A DNA stretch of 44,516 nt from NCBI GenBank assembly GCA_024275795.1, contig JAJRYJ010000070.1, positions 1 through 44,516 on the forward strand, in the 5' to 3' direction. This document shows positions 24,479 through 31,697 of this stretch, piece by piece. The notes beneath the pieces were generated by a model. It had not been told where the DNA came from. It searched no databases and saw only the letters and a program-made list of their open reading frames with translations. Within the stretch, counting starts at the first letter, position 1, and every line of letters starts with the position of its first letter. The DNA is from Actinomycetes bacterium. GTDB lineage: Bacteria > Actinomycetota > Thermoleophilia > BMS3ABIN01. Position numbers and translations under genes: made by a program.

Positions 24479-25114
24479 TTGAGTTATTTCGAGGAACATA
24501 AGGTGGTGTCGACGGTGATCTCGATCACGATCGCCCTCGCCGCCGTCTCCCTGCTCTTCTACCTCTCATCCACGGCCAACGATACGGTCCCCCCCGCACC
24601 CGGCGATCAGTATACGGATACGGGACGGAGCGGGGATGGCGCCGGCGACGGAAACGGCGCCGCCGACGGCGGGAACGGTACGGACACGGACGATGCCACC
24701 GTGGCGGTGCAGGTGACGGAGCCAGGCGACATCCAGCAGGTGGATTTCAGCCAGATGCTGGCCCCGCAGATCGGGGAGGGCCAGGAGATCGAGGGCATCC
24801 TGCTGCTTGACGTGGACGGCAACGGCACCCAGGAGGCCCTGCTGCTGGTGCGCGGCGCCGGTGAGCGGCGGCCGCTGGACTGGTACCTCTACGGCCTCGA
24901 CGGCGGCACTGCCCTGGAGCTCTACAGCCGTACCGGCGTCCCTCAGGGAGAGGTGAGGCTGGACGGTCCCAGGATAGCCGAGCAGGCTGCCGCCTACCAG
25001 CCGGGTGACGCGGACTGCTGCCCGTCGCAGGTGGCGACGACCTTCTATGTCTGGAAGGATGGAGGCCTGCAGGTCTCCAAGACCGAGGTATCCCCGGCGG
25101 GCGCCGGCAGCTGA
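24479..25114 (+). CDS. Membrane-anchored extracytoplasmic protein, unknown function
   Basis: 211 residues: one N-terminal transmembrane segment (STVISITIALAAVSLLFYL) is followed by a low-complexity Gly/Asp linker (about 38-75). A globular domain then contains ILLLDVDGNGTQEALLLVRG, a DxDxNG motif of the FG-GAP/calcium-loop kind. Start TTG 24479, with AGGAAGTGAG just upstream inside the end of the preceding gene. It would sit on the outer face of the membrane. Two adjacent Cys (DADCCPSQ) near the end could form or exchange a disulfide. No family recognised. Confidence 0.7.
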   Translation: MSYFEEHKVVSTVISITIALAAVSLLFYLSSTANDTVPPAPGDQYTDTGRSGDGAGDGNGAADGGNGTDTDDATVAVQVTEPGDIQQVDFSQMLAPQIGEGQEIEGILLLDVDGNGTQEALLLVRGAGERRPLDWYLYGLDGGTALELYSRTGVPQGEVRLDGPRIAEQAAAYQPGDADCCPSQVATTFYVWKDGGLQVSKTEVSPAGAGS

Positions 25115-25174
25115 CCGGCAGAGGCCAGACGACCTCTTCCAGCCCCGCCGGCCGTTACCGCCCGCCCCCTGCCG

Positions 25175-25369
25175 CTATTCGTCCTTCAGCAGTTTCAGAG
25201 CGGCCAGCCTGTCCCTTAAGATGCGCTCGTGCCCCTGTTCCCAGCTGACCAGCTGCTCGAAGAATGTACGGGTCTCCGGGTCTTCGGCGATCTCGGCGCC
25301 CATGCGGTATTTTTCGGCCGCGCGCCTCTCGTCCTCGATCGCCTCTTCGATAAGTTGGATCATGTCCAT
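25175..25369 (-). CDS. Miniature rubrerythrin/ferritin-like protein
   Basis: Only 64 residues, one helical hairpin. Helix 1 has IEEAIEDERRAAEKYRMGAEIA and helix 2 has TRTFFEQLVSWEQGHERILRDRL, giving the rubrerythrin pattern of a Glu followed by Tyr in one helix and ExxH in the next. That is half of a normal ferritin-like four-helix bundle, so it would have to dimerise to build a di-iron site. ATG 25369 has GGGAGGTGAG upstream. It is followed by a short convergent gap and preceded by the coiled-coil membrane protein on the same strand. It may be a peroxide or iron protein, or only a structural relative. Confidence 0.7.
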   Translation of the reverse strand: MDMIQLIEEAIEDERRAAEKYRMGAEIAEDPETRTFFEQLVSWEQGHERILRDRLAALKLLKDE

Positions 25370-25402
25370 GGTCTCACCTCCCTGCCGCGCAGGCTGTGCA
25401 AG

Positions 25403-26905
25403 CTATCCGCCGTCCCGGGCCGCGGACAACGACAGCAAAACGATTCCTGCCAGCGACGCGAATATCATCACCGCCGAGATCCACATGCCGGGATTCTTCC
25501 ACGTCTTGTTCTTGATGGAGCGAGCCAGGAAATGGGTGCCGAGGGAAGCGCCGGCGGCGAGCCCCATCACCGGGATTATCCGCATCACCGCCGATATGTG
25601 CTCCGACTGTTCGATGCCCAGCAGGTGCTCCCAGGAGATGAGCACGTAATAGAAGATCAGCACGAACTCGATGAGACCGGCGGCTACCTGCAACGCCATA
25701 CCCTCCTCCTGCAGCTTCACCATCTGGTCAAGCAGGCCCCTTGTCCGTGACTGTAACTGGGAACCCTCTTCCGCCCTGATGAGCTCGATGCGGGTCCTGA
25801 CCACGCCGATGGCCGCCTCGGCGCTCTGGCGCGAATGGTCAAGGTCCCGGCTCACCACGCGGATGGCCTCGCGCTCGCTGCCGTACAACTCCAGATAGTG
25901 GTCGCCGATATCATCGATCGAATCCGGCTCCCGGGCCATCATCCTGCCCAGGGCCCTGCGCAGGGCCCCCAGGTCCTTTTCGAGGCGCTTGTCAGCCTGT
26001 CTCGCCATCAGCGAGTCGGTTGTCAGCAGACCGAACATGCGCGACAGCTCGGCGATCCTGTTCTCGAGCTCGGCCGTGTCAGGGTTGGCCGCATCCATTG
26101 TTACTACCTGCCGGTGCAGCAGCGCCCCCACCTGCTTGTCGATGCTGGTGTTCTCCTCCACGATGGTGTCCCGTTGCTCGCGGAAGAAAGCCACCGCCCG
26201 CCTGAGCTCCTTGAGCAGGGAGTCCAGCTCGGGAAAAACGGTGGACACAATTCTTTCAGGCGCTCCGGCGCGGAGCACGAAATAATCGACGGCGGAGTTC
26301 TCAATGCCCGGGTACTGTGTCAGCCGCGGGTTTCCGCCCCCGCAGAGCTCCGGCGCCAGGTCGCTGGCAAGCCGCCTGCACGCGGGAGCCGCCGCCGCTT
26401 CCGGCGATTCGCCGAGGCCGGGGAGCTCAAGGGTGGACGCGGGGGCCAGCCTGGCGCTGATGAGGTCGCAGGCCGCGTCCCCGTCCGCGTCTACCGTTTC
26501 CTGGGGGGCCACCAGCATGGTGGTCTCTCCGAACAGCGAGATGCCCTCGGCCATCGCCTGGCGCCGCTGGCCGTCGATGAAGCGCAGGAAATCGCGCCAC
26601 TGCTGCTCACCGTCACCCGCACCTTTGAGCCTGACCACTTCGATTACCGCGAGGTTGCGCAACATCGCCAGGCAGAAATCCATGTCGCCGTCACCGACAC
26701 ATTGCATGATGGCGCAGCGTTCCGGCTCGGGTTCCTCGTCAAGGGCCAGCAGGGGCATGGCTGCGGCTCCGGCGGCATCGCCGGACGAACGGGCCGCCGC
26801 CGCCGGGCCCGCCAGTTGTGTCCAGAGCTTGCGCAGGCTCTCGCCGTCCTCCTTGAGAAGATAAAGGTAATGAGCAGCGATTATCTGCCGGCCCGGCTCC
26901 GGCAA
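25403..26905 (-). CDS. Large coiled-coil membrane protein, unknown
   Basis: A 500-residue protein not recognised as any characterised family. The first about 200 residues are soluble and acidic. Residues about 215-400 are almost entirely helical with heptad character (FPELDSLLKELRRAV, ENRIAELSRMFGLL, DKRLEKDLGALRRALG). The C-terminus has three hydrophobic segments (VAAGLIEFVLIFYYVLI, AVMRIIPVMGLAAGASLG, MWISAVMIFASLAGIVLL). The helical-then-TM plan recalls CorA-like channels, but the GMN motif is missing. Start TTG 26905, with GGGGAGGA upstream. A TATAAT lies 87 bp upstream. Confidence 0.75.
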   Translation of the reverse strand: MPEPGRQIIAAHYLYLLKEDGESLRKLWTQLAGPAAAARSSGDAAGAAAMPLLALDEEPEPERCAIMQCVGDGDMDFCLAMLRNLAVIEVVRLKGAGDGEQQWRDFLRFIDGQRRQAMAEGISLFGETTMLVAPQETVDADGDAACDLISARLAPASTLELPGLGESPEAAAAPACRRLASDLAPELCGGGNPRLTQYPGIENSAVDYFVLRAGAPERIVSTVFPELDSLLKELRRAVAFFREQRDTIVEENTSIDKQVGALLHRQVVTMDAANPDTAELENRIAELSRMFGLLTTDSLMARQADKRLEKDLGALRRALGRMMAREPDSIDDIGDHYLELYGSEREAIRVVSRDLDHSRQSAEAAIGVVRTRIELIRAEEGSQLQSRTRGLLDQMVKLQEEGMALQVAAGLIEFVLIFYYVLISWEHLLGIEQSEHISAVMRIIPVMGLAAGASLGTHFLARSIKNKTWKNPGMWISAVMIFASLAGIVLLSLSAARDGG

Positions 26906-27149
26906 GCGTCCTCCCCGGTTGAAGTGGCAAGTTCAGGTTTCCCCTGGGGATGCGGATGGCACAGGCTTCCCCAAAGGGCCTTGCATGGGAGATTATACTC
27001 GAATTGCGCCCGGTTCCGATACGGCTGGAGAGGCTCGCCCGGGCGCGAGCGGGTGCGAACGTTGACAGGAAAAGCAGTACGAGCATGAGCAACAGGGGGA
27101 CCGCCGTCATGCATACGGCGGTGATGAAAATCCAGTCTGACAGGTTCAT
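26739..27149 (-). CDS. Doubtful small ORF with one TM segment
   Basis: Starts at ATG 27149 after GGGAGGAA. The first about 35 residues form a credible membrane helix (WIFITAVCMTAVPLLLMLVLLFL). Thereafter the sequence is Arg/Gly/Pro-rich and it overlaps the next gene by 167 bp. The promoter-like TATAAT of that gene lies inside it. Either a real short membrane peptide whose 3' end is wrong, or a chance frame. Confidence 0.3.
   Translation of the reverse strand: MNLSDWIFITAVCMTAVPLLLMLVLLFLSTFAPARARASLSSRIGTGRNSSIISHARPFGEACAIRIPRGNLNLPLQPGRTLAGAGPADNRCSLPLSSQGGRREPAQALDTTGGPGGGGPFVRRCRRSRSHAPAGP
26992..26997 (-). promoter_or_regulatory. -10 box upstream of the coiled-coil membrane protein
   Basis: TATAAT on the minus strand, about 87 bp upstream of the TTG start at 26905. 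An ATG 5 bp downstream opens a 17-codon frame ending before the ribosome site. That peptide is noted only as a possible leader. No clear -35. Confidence 0.4.
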
Positions 27150-27256
27150 GCAGCCGTTCCTCCCTCATCGTGTCCGCCCAACCTAACATCTCCTCCGGAC
27201 AGACAACCGCATCACAGGTGGAAACGGCTGGCGGGGTCAAATAGGATTGCGGCGAC

Positions 27257-29527
27257 ATGAGACCATCGATAACTTCCCTGGCCGAACTCATCATCCGCCG
27301 CCGCCGCATGGTCATAGCTGTCTGGCTGCTACTGCTCGCGGCAGGCGTCATCCTCGCCCCCAGGCTTACTGACGTCACCGCCGGCGGCGGCTTCGACCTG
27401 CCGGGAAGCGAGTCCTGGCGGGCCTCCAGCACGCTGCAGACCGAATTCGGCCAGGGATACGGCCACACGGTGCAGCTGCTCTTCCATAAGCCGGGCGGCG
27501 ACGTGTCCGATCCCCGTTACCAGCAGGAGGTTGAGGGGCTGGTCGGCAGGCTGATGGAGATGCCCGGCGCCATGGAGAGTGTCACCTTCTACCAGACCCG
27601 CCTGCCGACGCTGGTGAGCCCGGATGGCTCTGCGACCTACGCCCTTGTGACCTTCTCTGGCGCCGAGGAGGAGATCCAGCGTCAGATACCGGAGATCAGG
27701 GAGATGGCCGGCTCCATCGAGGATATGGAGGTGTTCGTCATCGGCGGCCCCGCCTTCGACTACGACCTGGAACAGAGCAGCGAGGAGGACCTGCGGGTCG
27801 CCGAGGTCTACGGCCTGCCCATCGTCGCCGTGATCCTGGTGCTGGTTTTCGGCAGCCTGGTAGCGGCCGCCCTGCCAGTGGTTCTGGGCGGCATCAGCGT
27901 CAGCATGGCGCTGGCCAGTCTCTATCTGCTGGGGCACTGGCTTTCCATCTCCATCTTCGTGCTCAATCTGGTCACCATGCTGGGCCTGGGCCTGGGAATC
28001 GATTATTCGCTGTTCATCATCAGCCGCTCCCGCGAGGAGCTGGGGGACGGTGTGGGCACGCTCGATGCCGTGCGGGCCACCATCTCGACCGCCGGCCGGG
28101 CGGTTGTCTTTTCCGGCGCCGCGGTGGTGGTGGGCATGGCCATGCTGATGCTCTTCAATATCGTTTTCATGCGCTCCATGGGCCTCAGCGGCGTCCTGGT
28201 GGCGACATTCTCCGTGCTGGTGGCGGTGACCCTGCTGCCGGCGCTGCTGGCCATGCTGGGGCGGCGGATAAACGCCGCCAGGGTGATTCCCTCACGCATG
28301 CTCGAGGGCGGCGGCGGCCGCTTCTGGCACGGCTGGAGCAGGGCCGTGATGCGGCGGCCGCTACTCTTTCTGGTGGCCTCCATCTGCCTGCTGCTCGCGC
28401 TTGCCTGGCCCGTACAGGACATGCGGGCCGGCTCTCCGGGCGTCGCCGACCTCTCGGAGGAGAGCGGCTCACGCCGGGGAATCGAGTTGCTGGCGGATAA
28501 ATGGAGCCCGGGCGTGGTCTCGCCCGTGTACATCGTCTTCGACACCGGGAAGATCTTCGGCGTGCTCGACGAGGATTTCAGCGCCGGCCTCCGGGAGCTG
28601 GACGGGCAGCTGGAGGCGGATCCGCGGGTGGAGAGGGTCGAGTCCTACACGGACATCCCCCTGGAACTGAGCGCGGAACAGATGAGGGACCCGGAGCAGT
28701 TGAGGGTCTACGCCGCCATACACCCGCAGGAGGCGGCGACGCTGGCCAGCCTGGTGAACATCGACGGCGGCGGCCGCAAGACCATCATGCGCGTGATACC
28801 CGAGGAGCCCGGCAGCCACGAGACCAAGGAACTGGTAAGGGAGATCAGGACCCGGACCCTCCCTGCGGTGGAAGGGCTGGCGGCGAGCGAGGCGGATGTG
28901 GGCGGTTCGGCGGCGGAGATAGTGGATTTCACCGATACGCTCGCCGGAGCTTTCACCTACCTGATGGCGGCGGTGCTGGCGATCACATACCTGGTGCTGC
29001 TGTTGCTGTTCCGCTCCGTGGTGCTGCCGCTGAAAGCCATATTCATGAACATGCTCTCGGTGGCCGCCGCCTACGGCGTGCTGGTGCTCGTATTCCAGGA
29101 CGGGTGGGGAGAGAGCCTGCTCGACTTCGAGTCGCCGGGGGGCATACTGCCCTTCATCCCCGTGATACTCTTCTCGATCCTCTTCGGCCTCAGCATGGAC
29201 TACGAGGTCTTCCTGCTCTCCCGCATCAAGGAGGAATATGACGCCTGCGGCGACAACGAGCATGCGGTTGCCGTGGGGCTGGAAAAGACCGGCAGGATCA
29301 TCACCACCGCCGCCCTGATCATGATCGTCGTCTTCGGTTCCTTCGCCCTGACGCGTTCGGTCGTGATCAAGGAGCTGGGCGTGGGGCTGGCGGTTTCCAT
29401 CCTGCTGGATGCCACGGTCGTCAGGATCATCCTGGTCCCCGCCACCATGAAGCTGCTGGGCGACTGGAACTGGTGGCTGCCGGGCTGGCTGGACCGTATC
29501 CTCCCCGACCTGAGCCTGAAACACTGA
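27257..29527 (+). CDS. MMPL family (RND-type) exporter
   Basis: A 756-residue transporter of the MMPL/RND superfamily. It has one N-terminal TM helix (MVIAVWLLLLAAGVIL), a large extracytoplasmic domain, a block of about five TM helices containing LGLGLGIDYSLFIISRSREE, a second loop and a second TM block with FGLSMDYEVFLLSRIKEEY. These two DYxxF motifs carry the proton-relay Asp-Tyr pairs of MMPL proteins. Family members export lipids or hydrophobic compounds; the substrate is unknown. ATG 27257 has no obvious ribosome site. TAGGAT lies 9 bp upstream, so a near-leaderless transcript is possible. The archaemetzincin gene follows 10 bp downstream. Confidence 0.9.
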   Translation: MRPSITSLAELIIRRRRMVIAVWLLLLAAGVILAPRLTDVTAGGGFDLPGSESWRASSTLQTEFGQGYGHTVQLLFHKPGGDVSDPRYQQEVEGLVGRLMEMPGAMESVTFYQTRLPTLVSPDGSATYALVTFSGAEEEIQRQIPEIREMAGSIEDMEVFVIGGPAFDYDLEQSSEEDLRVAEVYGLPIVAVILVLVFGSLVAAALPVVLGGISVSMALASLYLLGHWLSISIFVLNLVTMLGLGLGIDYSLFIISRSREELGDGVGTLDAVRATISTAGRAVVFSGAAVVVGMAMLMLFNIVFMRSMGLSGVLVATFSVLVAVTLLPALLAMLGRRINAARVIPSRMLEGGGGRFWHGWSRAVMRRPLLFLVASICLLLALAWPVQDMRAGSPGVADLSEESGSRRGIELLADKWSPGVVSPVYIVFDTGKIFGVLDEDFSAGLRELDGQLEADPRVERVESYTDIPLELSAEQMRDPEQLRVYAAIHPQEAATLASLVNIDGGGRKTIMRVIPEEPGSHETKELVREIRTRTLPAVEGLAASEADVGGSAAEIVDFTDTLAGAFTYLMAAVLAITYLVLLLLFRSVVLPLKAIFMNMLSVAAAYGVLVLVFQDGWGESLLDFESPGGILPFIPVILFSILFGLSMDYEVFLLSRIKEEYDACGDNEHAVAVGLEKTGRIITTAALIMIVVFGSFALTRSVVIKELGVGLAVSILLDATVVRIILVPATMKLLGDWNWWLPGWLDRILPDLSLKH

Positions 29528-29537
29528 GGCGTCCGGC

Positions 29538-30080
29538 TTGGTTTCAGACGTTCTGCATATCATCGCTTTCGAGCCCCTCGGAACCACGGGCCTCGAACGG
29601 CTGGCGGACGCCCTGCAGGAGGCGCTGGGGCTGAAGCCGGCGCTCCCGGGCAGCCTGCCGGTCCCCGGCGCCTCCCTCGACCGCAGGCGTGCACAGTACC
29701 GCTCGCGGGGACTGCTGGCGGCGCTGGCGTCATGGCGCTCCTCCCGGGGCGAGGCGGGCCTGGTCCTGGGCGTGACCGACCGTGACATCTTCATCCCCGG
29801 CCTCAGTTTCATCTTCGGCGAGGCGGACCGGGAGAACGGCGTGGCTGTGGTCTCTACGGCGCGCCTCGCCGCCGAGGGAGAGGAAGAGGGGCAGCTTGAG
29901 GAGGAACGTCTTCTGAAGGAGGCCGTGCACGAACTCGGTCACCTGCAGGGGCTGGACCACTGCCGCGACAGCGCCTGCATCATGTTCTATTCCAATTCAA
30001 TCGGGCACACGGATGCCAAGGGGCCGGGCTTCTGCAGCAGCTGTGAGGGGGAGCGCCGGCCTGATAGGGTGGGTCCCTGA
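29538..30080 (+). CDS. Archaemetzincin-type zinc metalloprotease
   Basis: 180 residues. The active site HELGHLQGLDHC (about 134-145) is followed by four residues, CIM, then 16 residues and CSSC. This is the archaemetzincin signature, with a catalytic zinc and a second zinc bound by the four Cys. The Met of CIM is the metzincin Met-turn. The N-terminal half matches the family (FEPLGTTGLERLADAL; GVTDRDIFIPGLSFIFGEA). Start TTG 29538 with GAGG upstream. Probably cytoplasmic (no signal peptide). Its substrate is unknown; aminopeptidase-like activity is reported for relatives. The distribution is mainly archaeal with patchy bacterial members. Confidence 0.9.
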   Translation: MVSDVLHIIAFEPLGTTGLERLADALQEALGLKPALPGSLPVPGASLDRRRAQYRSRGLLAALASWRSSRGEAGLVLGVTDRDIFIPGLSFIFGEADRENGVAVVSTARLAAEGEEEGQLEEERLLKEAVHELGHLQGLDHCRDSACIMFYSNSIGHTDAKGPGFCSSCEGERRPDRVGP

Positions 30081-30092
30081 CCGGGGGCCCGG

Positions 30093-30656
30093 CTATTCCC
30101 CGAAGATCTCGCTGTAGCGGAAGAGCGTCTCGAAGGGAAGCCCGCCCTCCTGCTCGATGGCCTCGGCGCCGCCCTCTTCCCGGTCCACCAGCGCGTAGGC
30201 GGCCACGGGCTCCAGCCCCTCCGCCCGCGAGTTGACGATGGCCTTGATGATGGAGCCGCCGCTGGTGACCACGTCGTCAACGATGGCCACCCGCGTCCCC
30301 GGCGCTACGCCGCCCTCTATCCATGCGCCGGTGCCGTGGCTCTTCGGTTCCTTGCGGACGATGAAGCCCTCAACAGGATAGCCCAGCTTCAGGCTGAGAG
30401 CGACGACGCCGGCGACGATGGGATCGGCGCCGATGGCCAGTCCGCCGATGGCGGAGATGGAGGCGGCATGGAGTCTTGAGACCAGCAGTTCCGAGGCCAG
30501 GGCGAGGCCCTCCGGGTGCAGCGTCACTCGCTTGCAGTCGAAGTAGTGATTGCTGTGTTTTCCGGATGTAAGCACGAAATCGCCCTCAAGGTAGGCCCTG
30601 TCGAGCAGCAGCCTGCGCAGCCGCTCCCGCGTTTCCTCAAGCTCTGTCATTCCCAT
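30093..30656 (-). CDS. pyrE: Orotate phosphoribosyltransferase
   Basis: Adds ribose-5-phosphate from PRPP to orotate, giving OMP in pyrimidine synthesis. 187 residues. It has the PyrE N-terminal pattern (FVLTSGKHSNHYFDCKRV), IGGLAIGADPIVAGV, the flexible loop IVRKEPKSHGTG and the PRPP-binding VAIVDDVVTSGGSIIKA. ATG 30656 has GGGAGG upstream; the longer open frame to 30794 is rejected as non-conserved. It is monocistronic with its own extended -10 promoter, away from other pyr genes. Stop 12 bp from the convergent archaemetzincin. Confidence 0.95.
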   Translation of the reverse strand: MGMTELEETRERLRRLLLDRAYLEGDFVLTSGKHSNHYFDCKRVTLHPEGLALASELLVSRLHAASISAIGGLAIGADPIVAGVVALSLKLGYPVEGFIVRKEPKSHGTGAWIEGGVAPGTRVAIVDDVVTSGGSIIKAIVNSRAEGLEPVAAYALVDREEGGAEAIEQEGGLPFETLFRYSEIFGE

Positions 30657-30686
30657 GTGCGCCTCCCGTCCACAATTGCCCGTTAG

Positions 30687-30696
30687 ATTATCACAT
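30687..30696 (-). promoter_or_regulatory. Extended -10 promoter of pyrE
   Basis: TATGTGATAAT on the minus strand contains TATG, one base, GATAAT, a strong extended -10. It sits about 30 bp before ATG 30656 and leaves room for the GGGAGG ribosome site. No PyrR-type attenuator hairpin fits in the short leader. Confidence 0.5.
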
Positions 30697-30806
30697 AACC
30701 GGCCTCTCCCTCCCGGAGGCCCTGCGCCCGGACGCCTTCCCATATCCTCCGGGCAGGATAAAGAGGCCCGCCTGCGAAATAACTTCCCAGGCAAACAGGA
30801 GGACTG

Positions 30807-30983
30807 ATGAAAGGCAACCGCGCGGGTACGATGGGGACCATCCTCATCATTTACGGAATCATCATCTTTACCAGCGCCTGGTGGGTCCCGAAGGGCAAAG
30901 AAGACACGGCCGCCTATGTCATCGGCTTCATCACCGTGCTGATGGGCATAGCCGCCCCCGCCTTTCTGTCGAACAGGAACTGA
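30807..30983 (+). CDS. 58-residue two-helix membrane protein
   Basis: A short gene likely to be missed by length cut-offs. ATG 30807 is preceded by a perfect ribosome site (CAGGAGGACTG). It encodes two hydrophobic helices (TMGTILIIYGIIIFTSAWWV and YVIGFITVLMGIAAPAFL) joined by a charged loop (PKGKEDTAA), with an Asn/Arg end. No family recognised. It is followed by the strong promoter and operator of the CsoR-like gene. Confidence 0.7.
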   Translation: MKGNRAGTMGTILIIYGIIIFTSAWWVPKGKEDTAAYVIGFITVLMGIAAPAFLSNRN

Positions 30984-31026
30984 CTGGACGAGGAATGCCC
31001 GAGCGGGGTCCTTGCACCGGGAATCA

Positions 31027-31075
31027 TTGACACATTCGAAAACCCCATGAAATAATAGCTATACCCTGAGGGGTA
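31027..31075 (+). promoter_or_regulatory. Strong promoter with a CsoR/CstR-type operator
   Basis: A perfect TTGACA (31027-31032), an 18-bp spacer and AATAAT (31051-31056). The palindrome TACCC-TGAG-GGGTA (31062-31075) covers the expected start site. Inverted repeats of the TACCC/GGGTA kind are operator sites of DUF156 metal or persulfide repressors, so this is probably autoregulated by the CsoR-like product made downstream. Confidence 0.65.
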
Positions 31076-31190
31076 AGCGATTTCACCCTTTCCAGATGAT
31101 GGCCGGCCGACAGGTACGGCCATATCAGCGTCTGCAGGTCCCGGCCCGTTCGTCAACGGCCACTGACCCCGGAAACGCTCACGCAGGGTA

Positions 31191-31220
31191 ACCTTCGCCG
31201 GTTCCTCGGGACCCGAAGGT
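31191..31220 (+). other. Structured leader hairpin upstream of the CsoR-like gene
   Basis: ACCTTCG pairs with CGAAGGT, and inside it GGTTC pairs with GGACC (one G-T pair), with only a two-base bulge. This gives a stem of about 12 bp in the 5' leader, about 40 bp before the GTG start. The leader from the promoter is about 195 nt, long for a 93-residue gene. Confidence 0.5.
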
Positions 31221-31259
31221 TCGGCAGCGACTGACATACACGAAGGCCAGGTGATTCAA

Positions 31260-31541
31260 GTGGTCACGAAAACCGACATCGAGAAGGTGCTCAACAGGCT
31301 GAGGCGCATCGAGGGCCAGGTGCGCGGCCTCCAGAGGATGATATCGGAGGACAAGCGCTGCGAGGACGTCCTCACCCAGCTGGCGGCCACCCGCGCCGCC
31401 CTGGACAGGGTGGGGGTATTCCTGATAACCCACCGCATGAAGGAATGCCTCAAGCACAGTTCCGACGAGATGGATCTGGACGAGGACGCCGTCGAAGAGG
31501 CGTTCGAGGTTTTCATGAAATACGTCCACCACGTGAAGTAG
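31260..31541 (+). CDS. CsoR/CstR family (DUF156) transcriptional repressor
   Basis: A 93-residue all-helical repressor of the CsoR/RcnR/CstR family. It has the DNA-contacting N-terminus LNRLRRIEGQVRGLQRMI, then the first sensing Cys in DKRCEDVLTQLAA and the second in HRMKEC, 29 residues apart. The copper-sensing His normally found 25 residues after the first Cys is Arg here; a His is one place earlier. Two Cys at this distance without the His is the pattern of persulfide-sensing CstR. Start: AGGTGA sits 5 bp before GTG 31260, preferred over GTG 31251. No copper pump or rhodanese is adjacent, so its regulon is open. Confidence 0.85.
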   Translation: MVTKTDIEKVLNRLRRIEGQVRGLQRMISEDKRCEDVLTQLAATRAALDRVGVFLITHRMKECLKHSSDEMDLDEDAVEEAFEVFMKYVHHVK

Positions 31542-31568
31542 CAACACACCGCAGCGACCCCATCGTTC

Positions 31569-31603
31569 TGGTAAAATAGGCGAAGCGGCAATGTGTTTGC
31601 CGC
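31569..31603 (+). promoter_or_regulatory. Extended -10 promoter and 5' hairpin of the PBP gene
   Basis: TGGTAAAAT (31569-31577) is an extended -10. Seven bases past it begins a perfect 7-bp hairpin, GCGGCAA/TTGCCGC with a 5-base loop (31585-31603). The mRNA would start with this stem-loop, as some stable transcripts do. The rest of the 156-bp gap holds nothing else recognised. Confidence 0.5.
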
Positions 31604-31697
31604 CGCACGGCCCGCCGGCCTCCACACGCAGGAGGATGGGCGCGTGCTGTCGAAGAGAGATTGAAGATATTTTCCCGATCCGGAACATGTTCCCCTG

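Noticed and set aside
28469..29812. 447-codon minus-strand frame opposite the MMPL gene
   Set aside because: Shadow of the MMPL C-terminal half and archaemetzincin start; composition is His/Gln/Arg-rich.
31095..31193. Short frame (about 31 codons) in the CsoR leader
   Set aside because: No ribosome site and no sensible composition; the leader hairpin is a better explanation for the region.
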